NCBI RefSeq assembly: GCF_016406085.1 | Contig: NZ_JAEHFJ010000001.1 | Location: forward strand, 310,001-374,000 | From: Aureibaculum flavum | GTDB taxonomy: Bacteria; Bacteroidota; Bacteroidia; Flavobacteriales; Flavobacteriaceae | Direction: 5' to 3' | DNA length: 64,000 nucleotides | Shown: positions 26,969 to 36,918 of the stretch, piece by piece | Layout of the letters: each line of letters starts with the position of its first letter | Position numbering within the stretch: the first letter of the stretch is position 1 | The notes under the pieces: generated by a model | What the model was told of the DNA's origin: nothing | Database searches by the model: none | What the model saw: only the letters and a program-made list of their open reading frames with translations | Made by a program: the position numbers and the translations under genes

Positions 26969-28123
26969 TTATTTATCACTTCCTTTTAACCCCAACTCAA
27001 TATCTGCAATAATATCTTTTACATCTTCAATTCCGACTGAGAAACGCAACAAATTATCTGAAATACCAATTTCCTTTCGTTGTTCTGCAGTTAATAATCC
27101 GTGCGAAGTTAATGAAGGCAATAATATAGTGGACTCTACCCCTGCTAAACTCATACTGGGCTTAATTAATTTCAGATTGTTCTGAAAAGTTACGGCATTA
27201 TAATCCGATTTCAATTCAAAAGATAACATACCACCATAGCCATGCATTTGTTTTTTTGCAATGTCATGATTATGATGCGATTCTAGCCCTGGGTAATATA
27301 CTTTTTCAACTGCTTTATGAATATCTAGATATTCGGCAATATATTGTGCGTTTGAATTATGTCTATCTACACGAACGCCTAATGTTTTAATACTTCTTTC
27401 TAATAAATAAGCAATAAAATCATTCAAATGTCCCCCTAAATTTTTGGCTTTATTCCAAATGATGTCCATATTTTTCTCCGTAGAAGCTACGGCACCCGCA
27501 CTTATATCACTATGACCTCCTAAATACTTTGTAGCCGAATGGATAGAAACATCAATACCTAAGTCTAGTGGTGTTTGATTAATAGGTGAAGCGAAGGTAT
27601 TATCAATCATTGTCATTATACCTTGCCTTTTTGCAAGCTTAGCAACGCCTTCTACATCCGTGATACTCAATAACGGATTTGATGGTGTTTCTATATAAAT
27701 TATCTTGGTGTTCGATTGTATTTTTTCTTCAAAATGGTTGACTTCAATTCCCTCTGTAAAAGAATATTCAATTCCCATTTTATCAAACTCTTCTACGATT
27801 AAGTTAAACGTACCTCCATAAATCTCATTTGCTAAAACGATATGATCTCCATGATTTAAAAAAGCAAATAGTGTTGTACTGATAGCAGCCATACCTGAGC
27901 CAAAAACCATACCTGCTTCTGCATGCTCTAAAGCAGCAATTTTATCGGCAACGGCCTTTTGATTAGGTGTATTAAAATATCTGGGATATCGCTTTACATC
28001 CACATCCATAAATGGATAGGAAGTTGTCATATATATCGGTGAAATTGCTCCACCAAATTGCGTGTCTTTTACTTCTCCTGTGTGTGTGCAAATAGTATTT
28101 ACACCTGGTTTTTTCGCTGTCAT
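26969..28123 (-). CDS. Trans-sulfuration PLP enzyme (cystathionine gamma-synthase/lyase family)
   Basis: PLP-dependent enzyme of 384 residues in the Cys/Met metabolism family. The phosphate-binding region FGSGMAAISTTL, ETPSNPLL, the Asp of MIDNTFASP and the Schiff-base Lys in HSATKYLGGHSD are all present, with the conserved C-terminal SLAGVESTILLPSLTSHG. The family includes cystathionine gamma-synthase, gamma-lyase, beta-lyase and methionine gamma-lyase, and the sequence alone does not separate them for me. The neighbouring 26085-26879 gene is on the same strand but unrelated in function. Confidence 0.88.
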   Translation of the reverse strand: MTAKKPGVNTICTHTGEVKDTQFGGAISPIYMTTSYPFMDVDVKRYPRYFNTPNQKAVADKIAALEHAEAGMVFGSGMAAISTTLFAFLNHGDHIVLANEIYGGTFNLIVEEFDKMGIEYSFTEGIEVNHFEEKIQSNTKIIYIETPSNPLLSITDVEGVAKLAKRQGIMTMIDNTFASPINQTPLDLGIDVSIHSATKYLGGHSDISAGAVASTEKNMDIIWNKAKNLGGHLNDFIAYLLERSIKTLGVRVDRHNSNAQYIAEYLDIHKAVEKVYYPGLESHHNHDIAKKQMHGYGGMLSFELKSDYNAVTFQNNLKLIKPSMSLAGVESTILLPSLTSHGLLTAEQRKEIGISDNLLRFSVGIEDVKDIIADIELGLKGSDK

Positions 28124-28256
28124 TTTTGTAAATTAAAAGAAGTGTAATTTACAAAAACTTATCCTAATAAAAATAGCTATGGAAAGACATCCGATAAGAA
28201 TTGTTTATTTCTAATTATAGATAATTTATATCAAGAAATTTTAGGAGACTTAAGTT

Positions 28257-28629
28257 AAACCACTTCTCGATACATTTTTAAAGATGCTATCGCAACATGA
28301 AAAATACTCGAAGAGACATACATGTATTGTTTTTACTGGCAATTACAATTAGTTGTCAGTTTGTGGAGATTACAACTAACTGAGTTTGATGTGAATTTCA
28401 GTTAGGAATATAAACCGCTTCTCGATACATATTTCATGTCGCTATCGCAAGATAAAAAATGCTCGAAGAGACATGCATGTATTGTTTTTACTGGCAATTA
28501 CAATTAGTTGTCAGTTTGTGGAGATTACAACTAATTGAGTTTGATGAGAATTTCAGTTAGGAATATAAACCACTTCTCGATACATATTTCATGTCGCTAT
28601 CGCAACATGAAAAATACTTGATGAGACAT
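28257..28629. repeat. 155-bp tandem repeat, about 2.4 copies, with internal palindromes
   Basis: Copies begin at 28257, 28412 and 28567, an exact period of 155 bp, the third cut short near 28629. Each unit starts with a palindromic block: TTCTCGATACAT, then in copies 2 and 3 a TTTCATGTCGCTATCGCAA core, then CTCGAAGAGACAT. A perfect stem CAATTAGTTGT/ACAACTAATTG follows in copy 2; in copy 1 the right arm has one change. No ORF crosses it. It fills most of the 560-bp gap between the PLP enzyme and glutathione peroxidase genes, whose promoters must lie at its edges. Confidence 0.9.
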
Positions 28630-28683
28630 TTTATTGATGTTTTTATTGATGTTTTTATGTAAAACTAGTGAATGAGCTTCTTT

Positions 28684-29298
28684 CTATCCTTTAATCCAAT
28701 TCACGATAACATCATCTGTTGGTAATGTTTTAGGATCAATAACTTTAGCTACATGTCCACTTTCATCAATTAGGTATTTTTGAAAATTCCAAGAAACTTC
28801 AGAATCTTCCAAACCATTTTTAGCTTTTTCTGTTAAAAACTGATATAATGGGTGCTTATCATCTCCTTTTACAGATATTTTAGACATCATTGGGAAAGAT
28901 ACACCATAGTTTTGCTGACAAAATTCAGCTATTTCAGTATTTGTACCTGGCTCTTGTTTTCCAAAGTTATTTGCAGGAAAACCAACAATTACAAAGTTCT
29001 TATCTTTATAAGTATCGTACAATTGTTGTAATTGTTCATATTGAGGTGTCAGTCCACACTTAGAAGCTGTGTTTACTACTAATATTTTCTTTCCTTTTAA
29101 GGTTGAAAAATCAAAATCATCTTCCGTTAAGGTTTTTACTTTAAATTGATAAATATCTTCCATATTTTCCTGATTTACAACCATTGCTGATTGATTGGCA
29201 ATGGTATCTATTTCTGAACTATTCGCTTTGGTATCTTTATTCGTTTCTTTACAACTTACCTGCGTTAAAACCAATACTATTATTGCTAATTTTTTCAC
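28684..29298 (-). CDS. Lipoprotein glutathione-peroxidase-family thiol peroxidase
   Basis: Protein of 204 residues with a lipoprotein signal ending VSC (Cys16). The mature domain has VNTASKC81GLTPQY, FPANNFGKQEPG and WNFQKYLID, the catalytic Cys, Gln and Trp/Asn of the GPx family. The catalytic residue is a plain Cys, so it is likely a thioredoxin-dependent lipid or hydroperoxide peroxidase in the envelope. It follows the ccsBA gene on the same strand with a 16-bp gap and is probably co-transcribed. Confidence 0.9.
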   Translation of the reverse strand: MKKLAIIVLVLTQVSCKETNKDTKANSSEIDTIANQSAMVVNQENMEDIYQFKVKTLTEDDFDFSTLKGKKILVVNTASKCGLTPQYEQLQQLYDTYKDKNFVIVGFPANNFGKQEPGTNTEIAEFCQQNYGVSFPMMSKISVKGDDKHPLYQFLTEKAKNGLEDSEVSWNFQKYLIDESGHVAKVIDPKTLPTDDVIVNWIKG

Positions 29299-29314
29299 TT
29301 TTTTCAGGGTTTTA

Positions 29315-32300
29315 TTATTTTTTTAAATCCCTCGATGAGGGTTTCTTGTAATATTTTTTATACTTAATATACGCTAAAATACTAATTATTGCAGAAACGA
29401 TCAACCAGCCCCAAATTTCATTAGGGATAGGTGCAGCATCTCCTGTAGCATACGAATGCAAACCAGATAATAAATGATTTACCCCCAAATAGGTCATTAA
29501 AATAGTAGTGTACGCAAATACTGCTACCATATTAAAAGTAAAACGACTTCTTAACCCTGGCACAATACGCATATGCAACACAAATGCATAGACCATGATA
29601 CTTACCAATGCCCAAGTTTCTTTTGGATCCCAGCCCCAATAACGTCCCCAACTTTCATTGGCCCACATACCACCCAAAAAGTTACCGATGGTTAACATTA
29701 TCAAACCTATAGTTATTGACATTTCATTAATTACAGTAATTTCCTTAATCGCTAAGTCTATCTTCTTTTTATTATTCTTTGTAGTAATAGCAAATAAAAC
29801 TAGAGAAATTAGTCCTAAAATCATACCAATGGTAAAAGGTCCATAACTGGCTACTATAATGGCCACGTGAATCATTAACCAATAAGAATCTAATACAGGT
29901 ACTAATGTACCAATGGAAGGATCCATCCAATTCCAGTGGGCTATCATTAAAATCATTGAAGTCACAAAAGTAGTAGCTGCAACAGTTAGTGCCGATTTTT
30001 TACCAAATAATAATCCGAAAAGCATGGTTGCCCAAGCGATATAAATCATAGATTCATAACCGTTACTCCAAGGTGCATGCCCAGAAATATACCAGCGAAT
30101 ACCCAACCCAACAGTATGATAAATAAACAACCCTGCAATTATAATGATACCTGCCTTTACTAATTTATTGACAAGTGTAGAGCCATTGAAAATTTGAACC
30201 ATTACTACAATAAACAAGAACAAAGCCCCGTACATGTAATACATAAACAGACTCTTAAAAATGTCATATTTATTGTAAAAAATCTCTAATTCTACTTTTC
30301 GGTCAGAAGGCATTACTGCTCCACCAAACTTATGCTGGTATTTATGAATACTTTCTAAAAACTCATTGGCTTTTGAATATTCATTTTTTGACGTAGCCAA
30401 TTTTAAACTTCCAGAATATAACGGAATAATATTAGCTACATACAAAGAATCCGTTCCTGTAAACCCAGCTAATTTATGTTCTACATATGAAAACCATTTG
30501 TTATTTTCTTCATTTTGTAATGGGAAAAACTTAAAAATACTACCATTTATTATAGCTTGGTATAATAGCGTAACTCTACCATCTACATTCAATACACTTT
30601 CTTCAAACTTATTTTTAATCTTCTTTTTATAAGCTTTTTCAACTTCTTCACTTAATTTATATTCACCTCTATCGGTAAACATATCTGATAATCGTAAATA
30701 TTCTTGATCTTCTGGAACACCTAAGATATCACGTAACTTCGTATTTGCAGACTTTACATAAATAAAAGGAACAGACATCCAAATTCTAGGATTAGTAACC
30801 ATAGAGACTGCCACTTGGTTAGCATTCATACCATTGTACGTATCCTTTTTACTTACTTTCCTTAACAATTCAGAAGTAAAAGTATTAACGGGTTTCATTC
30901 TACCGTTTTCATCTTGAATAATTAGACTTCCAAATCTTTGTGCGTGTTCAACAGAAACTTTTTGTGCGGTTAAGGTCGAATCTACCTGTACCTTAGACAT
31001 TCCATGTTGAATATGACTTCCTTGTGCAAAAGTCAATCCGCTAAACATCAATATCAGTATCGTTAAAGCCTCTTTTTTCTTTTTAATTTTATTCAGCATT
31101 CTACGTAAATCTGCAAAACGTGAAGTCTTTGAAAACAAGATCATAATCAGTCCCGTGTAAAGCAGTGAATACCCTAAATAAGTCACCCAAGTACCAACGG
31201 CATCATGATTAACAGACAAATGTGTTTCTTCATATTCATCAGTAATGGTATAACTAGATTGAAAAAACTTGAACCCTTTATGAATTAAAATATTATTCAT
31301 AAAAACTCTAAAGTCAAAATTTTCACCATTATCCATTACGGTTATTTCACTAGCATATGATTTGGGACTATTGGACCCCGGATATCTATCCAATTGAAAA
31401 TCGTTAAGCTTAATAGAAAAGGGCAATTGTAATTGTTTAGCTCCATAAGAAATTCTGAAGTTTAAACCATCCATAGAAAACATTTCAGGTGGTGTTGCTG
31501 CATACTTATAACCGTATAAATCGACTATTTTTTTATCGTTTTTGGTAACTACTTCTATGGTTAACTTATCAGCAGGGTGTTCCTCTTTATTTTCAGATGA
31601 AACTTCCACTAATTTACCTTTTGTACCTTTTTCAGGAACTACAAATTGTAAACTACCTATGTTGTGCAACGCTCTTAAATTAAATACCTGTACAGAGTCT
31701 TTTACAATAGTACCTGTGGCTTGTGTAGCCATAACCATATAATTACCTTCAAAGGGAGATTTAATTCTCAATGTATCATTTTCTGTAAATATATTTACAG
31801 CACCTTCTGTTTGATTTTCAAAAGCAACTAAAGCATTGTGAATATTAGCAACTTCACCTTTTTTGATATAATGATCATGTCTTCCACCTCCACCGGACTC
31901 TACAAAGTGTAAGAACTCTTCACCTCCCGAAGCGTTGGTAGTATCTGCTTCAAATTTCTCAAAAGCATTAGGTAAAAAGCTAACATAATTTACAGTTACC
32001 GGCTTATCTCTAAAATCAGCCTTCAAAGAAAAGTTATTACCACCTCTTAAAAAATTAAAAAATCTTGAAACTAAAGGTATAAATCGTGTTTCTGAACCAA
32101 TTTCTGGAGTAAAATAATAAAGTTTGTTTATCTCTCTTGCTTCACTACCATCATCGACATGAACATTTAGAGTGGTTTTCTCTGACAGCATTAAATTAGT
32201 AGTTTCACCTTCTTGAATAGGCATAATAGCCTCATAACTTATATATCTTGTAATGGCAGCACCCACTATGATAACAATGAAAGCTAAGTGAAACATTAAA

Positions 32301-32533
32301 ACGGAAATCTTCTCTTTACGAAGTAATCTATATCTAAAGATATTACCTATAAAATTACCAACAAAAATAAGCATGGTTAATTGAAACCACCACGAATTAT
32401 AAACTAAGGCCTTAGAAGCCTGGGTTCCATAATCATTTTCTATAAATGTTGCAATACCCATAGAGGCACCAAAGACAACAAATAAAATAGCAGTAAGACG
32501 GGTTGAGAAGAGAATATTGTATATTTTTTTCAT
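29315..32533 (-). CDS. ccsBA: Fused cytochrome c biogenesis protein CcsBA
   Basis: One-piece System II cytochrome c haem lyase of 1072 residues. The N-terminal half is ResB/CcsB-like: four membrane helices and a large periplasmic domain. The C-terminal part is CcsA with the haem-handling WWD segment WGRYWGWDPKETWAL and flanking helices. It attaches haem to CxxCH motifs outside the inner membrane. It thus matures the cytochrome c encoded before nosZ (58408-58875) and others. The fused form is typical of Bacteroidota and epsilonproteobacteria. The periplasmic lipid-facing peroxidase gene follows it. Confidence 0.95.
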   Translation of the reverse strand: MKKIYNILFSTRLTAILFVVFGASMGIATFIENDYGTQASKALVYNSWWFQLTMLIFVGNFIGNIFRYRLLRKEKISVLMFHLAFIVIIVGAAITRYISYEAIMPIQEGETTNLMLSEKTTLNVHVDDGSEAREINKLYYFTPEIGSETRFIPLVSRFFNFLRGGNNFSLKADFRDKPVTVNYVSFLPNAFEKFEADTTNASGGEEFLHFVESGGGGRHDHYIKKGEVANIHNALVAFENQTEGAVNIFTENDTLRIKSPFEGNYMVMATQATGTIVKDSVQVFNLRALHNIGSLQFVVPEKGTKGKLVEVSSENKEEHPADKLTIEVVTKNDKKIVDLYGYKYAATPPEMFSMDGLNFRISYGAKQLQLPFSIKLNDFQLDRYPGSNSPKSYASEITVMDNGENFDFRVFMNNILIHKGFKFFQSSYTITDEYEETHLSVNHDAVGTWVTYLGYSLLYTGLIMILFSKTSRFADLRRMLNKIKKKKEALTILILMFSGLTFAQGSHIQHGMSKVQVDSTLTAQKVSVEHAQRFGSLIIQDENGRMKPVNTFTSELLRKVSKKDTYNGMNANQVAVSMVTNPRIWMSVPFIYVKSANTKLRDILGVPEDQEYLRLSDMFTDRGEYKLSEEVEKAYKKKIKNKFEESVLNVDGRVTLLYQAIINGSIFKFFPLQNEENNKWFSYVEHKLAGFTGTDSLYVANIIPLYSGSLKLATSKNEYSKANEFLESIHKYQHKFGGAVMPSDRKVELEIFYNKYDIFKSLFMYYMYGALFLFIVVMVQIFNGSTLVNKLVKAGIIIIAGLFIYHTVGLGIRWYISGHAPWSNGYESMIYIAWATMLFGLLFGKKSALTVAATTFVTSMILMIAHWNWMDPSIGTLVPVLDSYWLMIHVAIIVASYGPFTIGMILGLISLVLFAITTKNNKKKIDLAIKEITVINEMSITIGLIMLTIGNFLGGMWANESWGRYWGWDPKETWALVSIMVYAFVLHMRIVPGLRSRFTFNMVAVFAYTTILMTYLGVNHLLSGLHSYATGDAAPIPNEIWGWLIVSAIISILAYIKYKKYYKKPSSRDLKK

Positions 32534-32637
32534 ACGGATATAAGATGCAAATAAACTCGGGCGAAGATACTTAATTTTGTGTGTAAATTACTACTTTTAA
32601 CGTTTTATTGTGAACCGCGAAAATTCAAAATCAGGAG

Positions 32638-33396
32638 ATGATTTCAGTAATTCTATTAGGAACGGGTAATGTTGCCAATCATCTAATCGATGCATTCTTA
32701 CAAACAAATACCGTCAATTTGGTGCAGGTTTATGGTAGAAATGCTGCTGCCTTAAAAAAAATTGAAAAGAAAGTTGATACCACTTCTAATTTAGCTCAAC
32801 TTAAAGAAGCTGGTATTTATATCATCGCTATATCTGACGATGCTATTGCTGAATTATCAGAGCAATTATTAATAAAAGATAAATTGGTGGTCCATACTTC
32901 TGGAAGTGTTTCGATAGATGCCTTAAAAGCTCCTAATAGAGGTGTTTTTTATCCATTACAAACCTTTACTCAAGACAAACCTATTGACTTTGCAACCATT
33001 CCTATTTGTATTGAAACTAAACAAAAGGAAGATTTTAATCAGTTACAACAACTGGCTTCGTTACTTTCTAATAATGTTTACACTATAGATTCAAAACAAA
33101 GAAAATATATTCATCTCGCTGCCGTTTTTACTAATAATTTTGTGAATTACATGTACAAAATTGGTAATGATATTTGCGATGACAACACTATTCCTTTTGA
33201 AATTTTACATCCATTAATTTTAGAAACAGCAACTAAAATCAAAAATTATAAACCGGTGTCTATTCAAACAGGACCAGCAGTTAGAAATGATAAAAAAACA
33301 ATATCAAATCATTTAAAATTGTTAAAAGACGATGAAAAGGAAATTTACAAGCTATTAACACAATCAATACAAAACACTTATGGAAAAAAGTTATAA
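32638..33396 (+). CDS. Rossmann-like/DUF2520 oxidoreductase
   Basis: Protein of 252 residues. The N-terminal nucleotide-binding fold VILLGTGNVANHLIDAF is followed by a DUF2520 C-terminal helical domain (YIHLAAVFTNNFVNYM, ETATKIKNYKPVSIQTGPAVRND). It resembles ketopantoate-reductase-like and F420-dependent dehydrogenases in fold, but the substrate is not known. Its 3' end overlaps the KdsC-like gene by 17 bp, and four genes (this one through the thioredoxin-like gene) form a tight cluster. Confidence 0.85.
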   Translation: MISVILLGTGNVANHLIDAFLQTNTVNLVQVYGRNAAALKKIEKKVDTTSNLAQLKEAGIYIIAISDDAIAELSEQLLIKDKLVVHTSGSVSIDALKAPNRGVFYPLQTFTQDKPIDFATIPICIETKQKEDFNQLQQLASLLSNNVYTIDSKQRKYIHLAAVFTNNFVNYMYKIGNDICDDNTIPFEILHPLILETATKIKNYKPVSIQTGPAVRNDKKTISNHLKLLKDDEKEIYKLLTQSIQNTYGKKL

Positions 33397-33907
33397 AGAA
33401 ATAATGCCTCAAATTACTACTTTTATTTTCGATGTAGATGGCGTTTTAACAGATGGAAAAGTAATGATATTCCCTGACGGCCAACTCATTAGATCTATGA
33501 ATATAAAAGATGGTTATGCACTAAAAACAGCGGTTGACCAGGGGTTTAATGTCTGTATAATTTCAGGTGGCACCAACGAAGCCGTAAAATTACGATTGAA
33601 AGCGTTAGGTATTACCGACATCTTTTTGGGAGCACATCATAAAGTAAAACAATTGAATGAATATCTAAATACATACAATATTAAGTCCGAAAATGTATTA
33701 TATATGGGGGATGATATTCCTGACCATCCTGTCATGGAAATTGTAGGTTTGCCTACATGCCCTAAAGATGCTGTTCCTGAAATTCAGAATATTTCACTGT
33801 ATGTTTCGCAGAAAAAAGGTGGTAACGGCTGTGTACGAGATGTAATTGAACAGGTTTTAAAAGTTCAGGATAAATGGCATACAAATTTTGATGCTAAGTT
33901 AGATTAG
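33380..33907 (+). CDS. HAD phosphatase of the KdsC (KDO 8-phosphate phosphatase) type
   Basis: Protein of 175 residues with no cap domain. The HAD motifs are FDVDGVLTDGK (nucleophile Asp), ISGG, the Lys of KALGITDIFLGAHHK and YMGDDIPDHPVM. This is the tetrameric C0 HAD type to which KDO-8-P phosphatase belongs, needed for lipopolysaccharide core synthesis. In Bacteroidota it is regularly found next to the DUF2520 gene. It overlaps that gene and is 6 bp from the BrkB gene. Confidence 0.85.
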   Translation: MEKSYKEIMPQITTFIFDVDGVLTDGKVMIFPDGQLIRSMNIKDGYALKTAVDQGFNVCIISGGTNEAVKLRLKALGITDIFLGAHHKVKQLNEYLNTYNIKSENVLYMGDDIPDHPVMEIVGLPTCPKDAVPEIQNISLYVSQKKGGNGCVRDVIEQVLKVQDKWHTNFDAKLD

Positions 33908-33913
33908 TCAAAT

Positions 33914-34843
33914 ATGACAACTGAGGAAAAACTCTTAAAAATACCTATTTTAAGTTGGTTCGTTAAGCTTTTTAAAAAGATTAAGGTTCCGGGCTTAGAA
34001 GGCATGTCATTATATAACGTTCTTGAAATGTACGTTTTAGGTATTGTTAGAGGTGCCTTAACAGCAAGAGCTGGTGGTATTGCTTTTAGTTTTTTCATGG
34101 CCTTATTCCCTTTTGCATTATTTATTTTAACTTTAATTCCTTACATCACGATAGAAGGTTTTCAGGCTGGTTTTATGAATTTTATCCATCAAGCCTTACC
34201 TCCACAAACCTACGAAGCTGTTGATTCCGTACTTAACGACATTATCAATAATAAATACAGTGGTTTACTTTCTTTTGGGTTTATTATGTCCATTGTTTTA
34301 ATGACCAATGGTATTAATGCTCTATTTGGTGGTTTTGAAGACAGTTACCATAAATTACAAACACGATCAATGATCAGGCAATTTTTGATATCTATGGCGA
34401 TATCAATAGTATTGGCACTATTATTGCTGATTACAGTTGCAGTGATTATTTACTTTGAAATTGCAATCAGTAGTTTTAAAGAAAAGGGATATGTTTCTGA
34501 TGATTTATTTTGGATAGATATGGGTAGGTATATTATCGTTTTAGCCATGATATTAATAACAGTCGCATTATTTTACTTTTTTGGTACTAAAGAAGGAAGA
34601 CAAATTTCTTTTTTTTCGCCAGGAGCTGTACTTACCACCTTATTAATTTTACTAAACTTTAATATTTTTGGGATTTACGTTAGGAAATTCGCACAATATA
34701 ACGAGCTTTACGGAACTGTAGGTACCTTACTCGTGCTCATGCTATTTATATGGCTTAATTCCATTATACTTTTATTAGGGTTTGAATTGAATGCCGCAAT
34801 GATTGGATTAAAAAGAAATATAAGAGCCAATAATGAACAATAA
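33914..34843 (+). CDS. YihY/BrkB-family inner membrane protein
   Basis: Protein of 309 residues with six predicted membrane helices. The conserved RGALTARAGGIAFSFFMALFPF segment near residue 45 and the C-terminal WLNSIILLLGFELNAAM identify the YihY/BrkB family. The former RNase BN label for this family is wrong. Function is unknown; a transporter or lipid-related role has been suggested for the family. It is tightly coupled to the KdsC-like gene upstream and overlaps the first possible start of the next gene. Confidence 0.85.
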   Translation: MTTEEKLLKIPILSWFVKLFKKIKVPGLEGMSLYNVLEMYVLGIVRGALTARAGGIAFSFFMALFPFALFILTLIPYITIEGFQAGFMNFIHQALPPQTYEAVDSVLNDIINNKYSGLLSFGFIMSIVLMTNGINALFGGFEDSYHKLQTRSMIRQFLISMAISIVLALLLLITVAVIIYFEIAISSFKEKGYVSDDLFWIDMGRYIIVLAMILITVALFYFFGTKEGRQISFFSPGAVLTTLLILLNFNIFGIYVRKFAQYNELYGTVGTLLVLMLFIWLNSIILLLGFELNAAMIGLKRNIRANNEQ

Positions 34844-34850
34844 GAATAAA

Positions 34851-35312
34851 ATGAATAAGATAGTTTACATATTGTTAGTGCTATTTATTTACAACACTAA
34901 TAGTGTTGCACAAAATATAAAGTCAATTGATTTAAATTGGCAAACCGATTTTGCTAAAGCAAAAAAAATGGCTACTTCTGAAAATAAAAGTATACTCGTT
35001 TATTTTACGGGACATGACCGAACGGATTCTTGTCAGATGTTAAATGAAGATTTTTTCTATACTGAAAAATTTGAAAATATTGCTAAAAAACACCTCATTT
35101 TAGTTAGAGTAAATTCTGATTTGAGAGACAGTGCTGTTTCGAATGATCAAAAAAAGAAAAATACAGCTCTTAGCAAACAGTTTAATCAAAGTGTACATCC
35201 AACAGTTATATTAACAGATGCAAATGGTAAACTTATAGGTAAAATTGAGAGTTATAATTATCTACGAGATACGAGTATGCATTATGCTTTGTTAGACAAG
35301 GTTATTGAATAA
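34851..35312 (+). CDS. Exported thioredoxin-like protein with degenerate active site
   Basis: Start taken at the ATG at 34851, which directly precedes the signal peptide (MNKIVYILLVLFIYNTNSVAQ). The result is 153 residues. The fold is that of the thioredoxin/YyaL-like DUF255-type proteins common in Bacteroidota (SILVYFTG…, HPTVILTDANGKLIG). Where relatives have a CxxC site (…DWCGWCK…), this protein reads GHDRTDSCQML, with a single Cys. Disulfide chemistry of the usual kind is therefore unlikely; a monothiol or binding role remains possible. Confidence 0.7.
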   Translation: MNKIVYILLVLFIYNTNSVAQNIKSIDLNWQTDFAKAKKMATSENKSILVYFTGHDRTDSCQMLNEDFFYTEKFENIAKKHLILVRVNSDLRDSAVSNDQKKKNTALSKQFNQSVHPTVILTDANGKLIGKIESYNYLRDTSMHYALLDKVIE

Positions 35313-35794
35313 TAATCAATACATTCTAGCATATTTTCAATAGACGGGCTTGCCCCTTCTCTACTTCCATTATTTGTAGTACTTGTTAAAAAATTTGAGT
35401 TTCACTCATAAGCGAATTTTATATAATGGTTTTGTTTTCAACTTTCAACGCTACAAATTAATAAATGCCGTTGAGCTTCAAATATGGTAATGTTTTAGTT
35501 TTAATTATTATTGAATCAATATTACAATTTCCAACCTGATTTTTTTTATTTACCAATATAGAAAGTAATCTTAGTTAGTTAGTTATGCTCAAATCAATTT
35601 GTTAGCTTAACATCAAAATATTTATTCTTTTTTTCATAAATTACGTTCATTATCTTTATCTTTTCATCAACTAAAAATAACACCAAAAAGAATTATTAAA
35701 GTAAGAAAATGCTTATTAAAGGTCTAATTTCTGCATACATTTGCAATTGCTAATGGTTTATTTATTGAACGGATAACTTTGAAAAATCACATTA
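35313..35794. other. Intergenic region without a gene
   Basis: AT-rich, 482 bp. I see no ORF, hairpin or repeat of note. TACATTTG at 35736-35743 is a perfect -7 element, 52 bp before the fucosyltransferase-like ATG, and is probably its promoter. Confidence 0.6.
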
Positions 35795-36844
35795 ATGTAT
35801 AAAGTAAAATTTACTCCATACCGCAAAAGTTTAGGCAAAATAATGCTACGACAGACGAAAGATGGTAAAGGAATTTCTACTGATGGACGTTATCAGTTTT
35901 ATATTGATGAAGAAATTGAAGAACCCGATTTTTGGGTTGTACAAGGAAAAGGTGTAAGAGCCGGTGAAACCTATAAAGTAGCTCCAGAAAACACCATATT
36001 ATTGACGACAGAACCCAAATCAGTTTTAGTCTATCCAAAAGGGTATATAAAACAATTTGGCACCATATGCTCCTGTCAAGAACAAACTAAACATAAGAAT
36101 TTAATTTTAGGTCCTGCGATACTTCCTTGGTTTGTTGGTTTTAAAAAATTAAAAGATAATACACTTTCATATTCATTGACCTATAACAACTTATTAAAGA
36201 ATAAGTCGGTAAAGAAGACAAAACTTATTTCTGTAATAACAAGTAATAAGGCGTTTACAAAAGGTCATCTGCAAAGAATTGAGTTTGTTGAGAAGTTAAA
36301 AGCATATTATGGAGATCAGATTGATGTATTTGGACATGGATTTAACGATTTTGATGATAAATGGGATGTTTTAGCTCCTTATAAATATCATATCGCTATA
36401 GAAAATTCATCAGAAAATTATTATTGGACTGAGAAAATCTCCGATTGTTTTTTAGCGGAAACATTCCCCATCTATTATGGTTGTAAAAATCTTTCTGACT
36501 ATTTTGACAAAGAAGCTTATCAAGCCATTGATATTCATGATTTTGAGGCTTCAATTGCCATTATTGATAAAATAATTAAGGAAGATACTTTTGAGCAAAA
36601 ACAAGCCTACCTTAAAGACGCTAAAATTAAAGCAGTAACAAAGTATAACATGTTCGATTATGTAGCATCTTTATGCGATCAGATGAATGCTGAACTTCCA
36701 AAAGAAATGGTAACCATAAACAAATGTAATTCATCAGAAGATTATCATAATTTATACAACTACTTGATTAAGCATTCGCTCTTTAAATTGAAACAAAAAA
36801 TTAAAGAAGTATTTAAAGGCAAGTCTGTATTATATAAAAAGTAA
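35795..36844 (+). CDS. Glycosyltransferase family 10 (fucosyltransferase-like)
   Basis: Protein of 349 residues. The C-terminal half has the GT10 acceptor/donor segment: KYHIAIENSS followed by YWTEKISDCFLAETFPIYYGC, in which the Glu, Lys and Ile-x-Asp residues bind GDP-fucose. The N-terminal half is not recognisable but includes a candidate ligand-binding region KPKSVLVYPKGY-like. It should be a cytosolic enzyme that adds fucose or a related sugar to a surface glycan. It stands alone with its own promoter and terminator, which suggests an accessory surface-glycan gene. Confidence 0.85.
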   Translation: MYKVKFTPYRKSLGKIMLRQTKDGKGISTDGRYQFYIDEEIEEPDFWVVQGKGVRAGETYKVAPENTILLTTEPKSVLVYPKGYIKQFGTICSCQEQTKHKNLILGPAILPWFVGFKKLKDNTLSYSLTYNNLLKNKSVKKTKLISVITSNKAFTKGHLQRIEFVEKLKAYYGDQIDVFGHGFNDFDDKWDVLAPYKYHIAIENSSENYYWTEKISDCFLAETFPIYYGCKNLSDYFDKEAYQAIDIHDFEASIAIIDKIIKEDTFEQKQAYLKDAKIKAVTKYNMFDYVASLCDQMNAELPKEMVTINKCNSSEDYHNLYNYLIKHSLFKLKQKIKEVFKGKSVLYKK

Positions 36845-36862
36845 CAAATCATTTTACTACAT

Positions 36863-36898
36863 AAAAAAGCCGTCTCAATTGATTGAGACGGCTTTTAA
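36863..36898. terminator. Bidirectional intrinsic terminator
   Basis: Stem AAAAAGCCGTCTCAAT / ATTGAGACGGCTTTT with a 3-nt loop and T-runs on both strands. It separates the GT10 gene and convergent rpsA. Confidence 0.9.
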
Positions 36899-36918
36899 AA
36901 TTTATTAAGATCTAATGA

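Noticed and set aside
28257-28629. CRISPR array
   Set aside because: The unit is 155 bp with no alternation of short repeats and unique spacers, and no cas gene is near. It is a tandem repeat.
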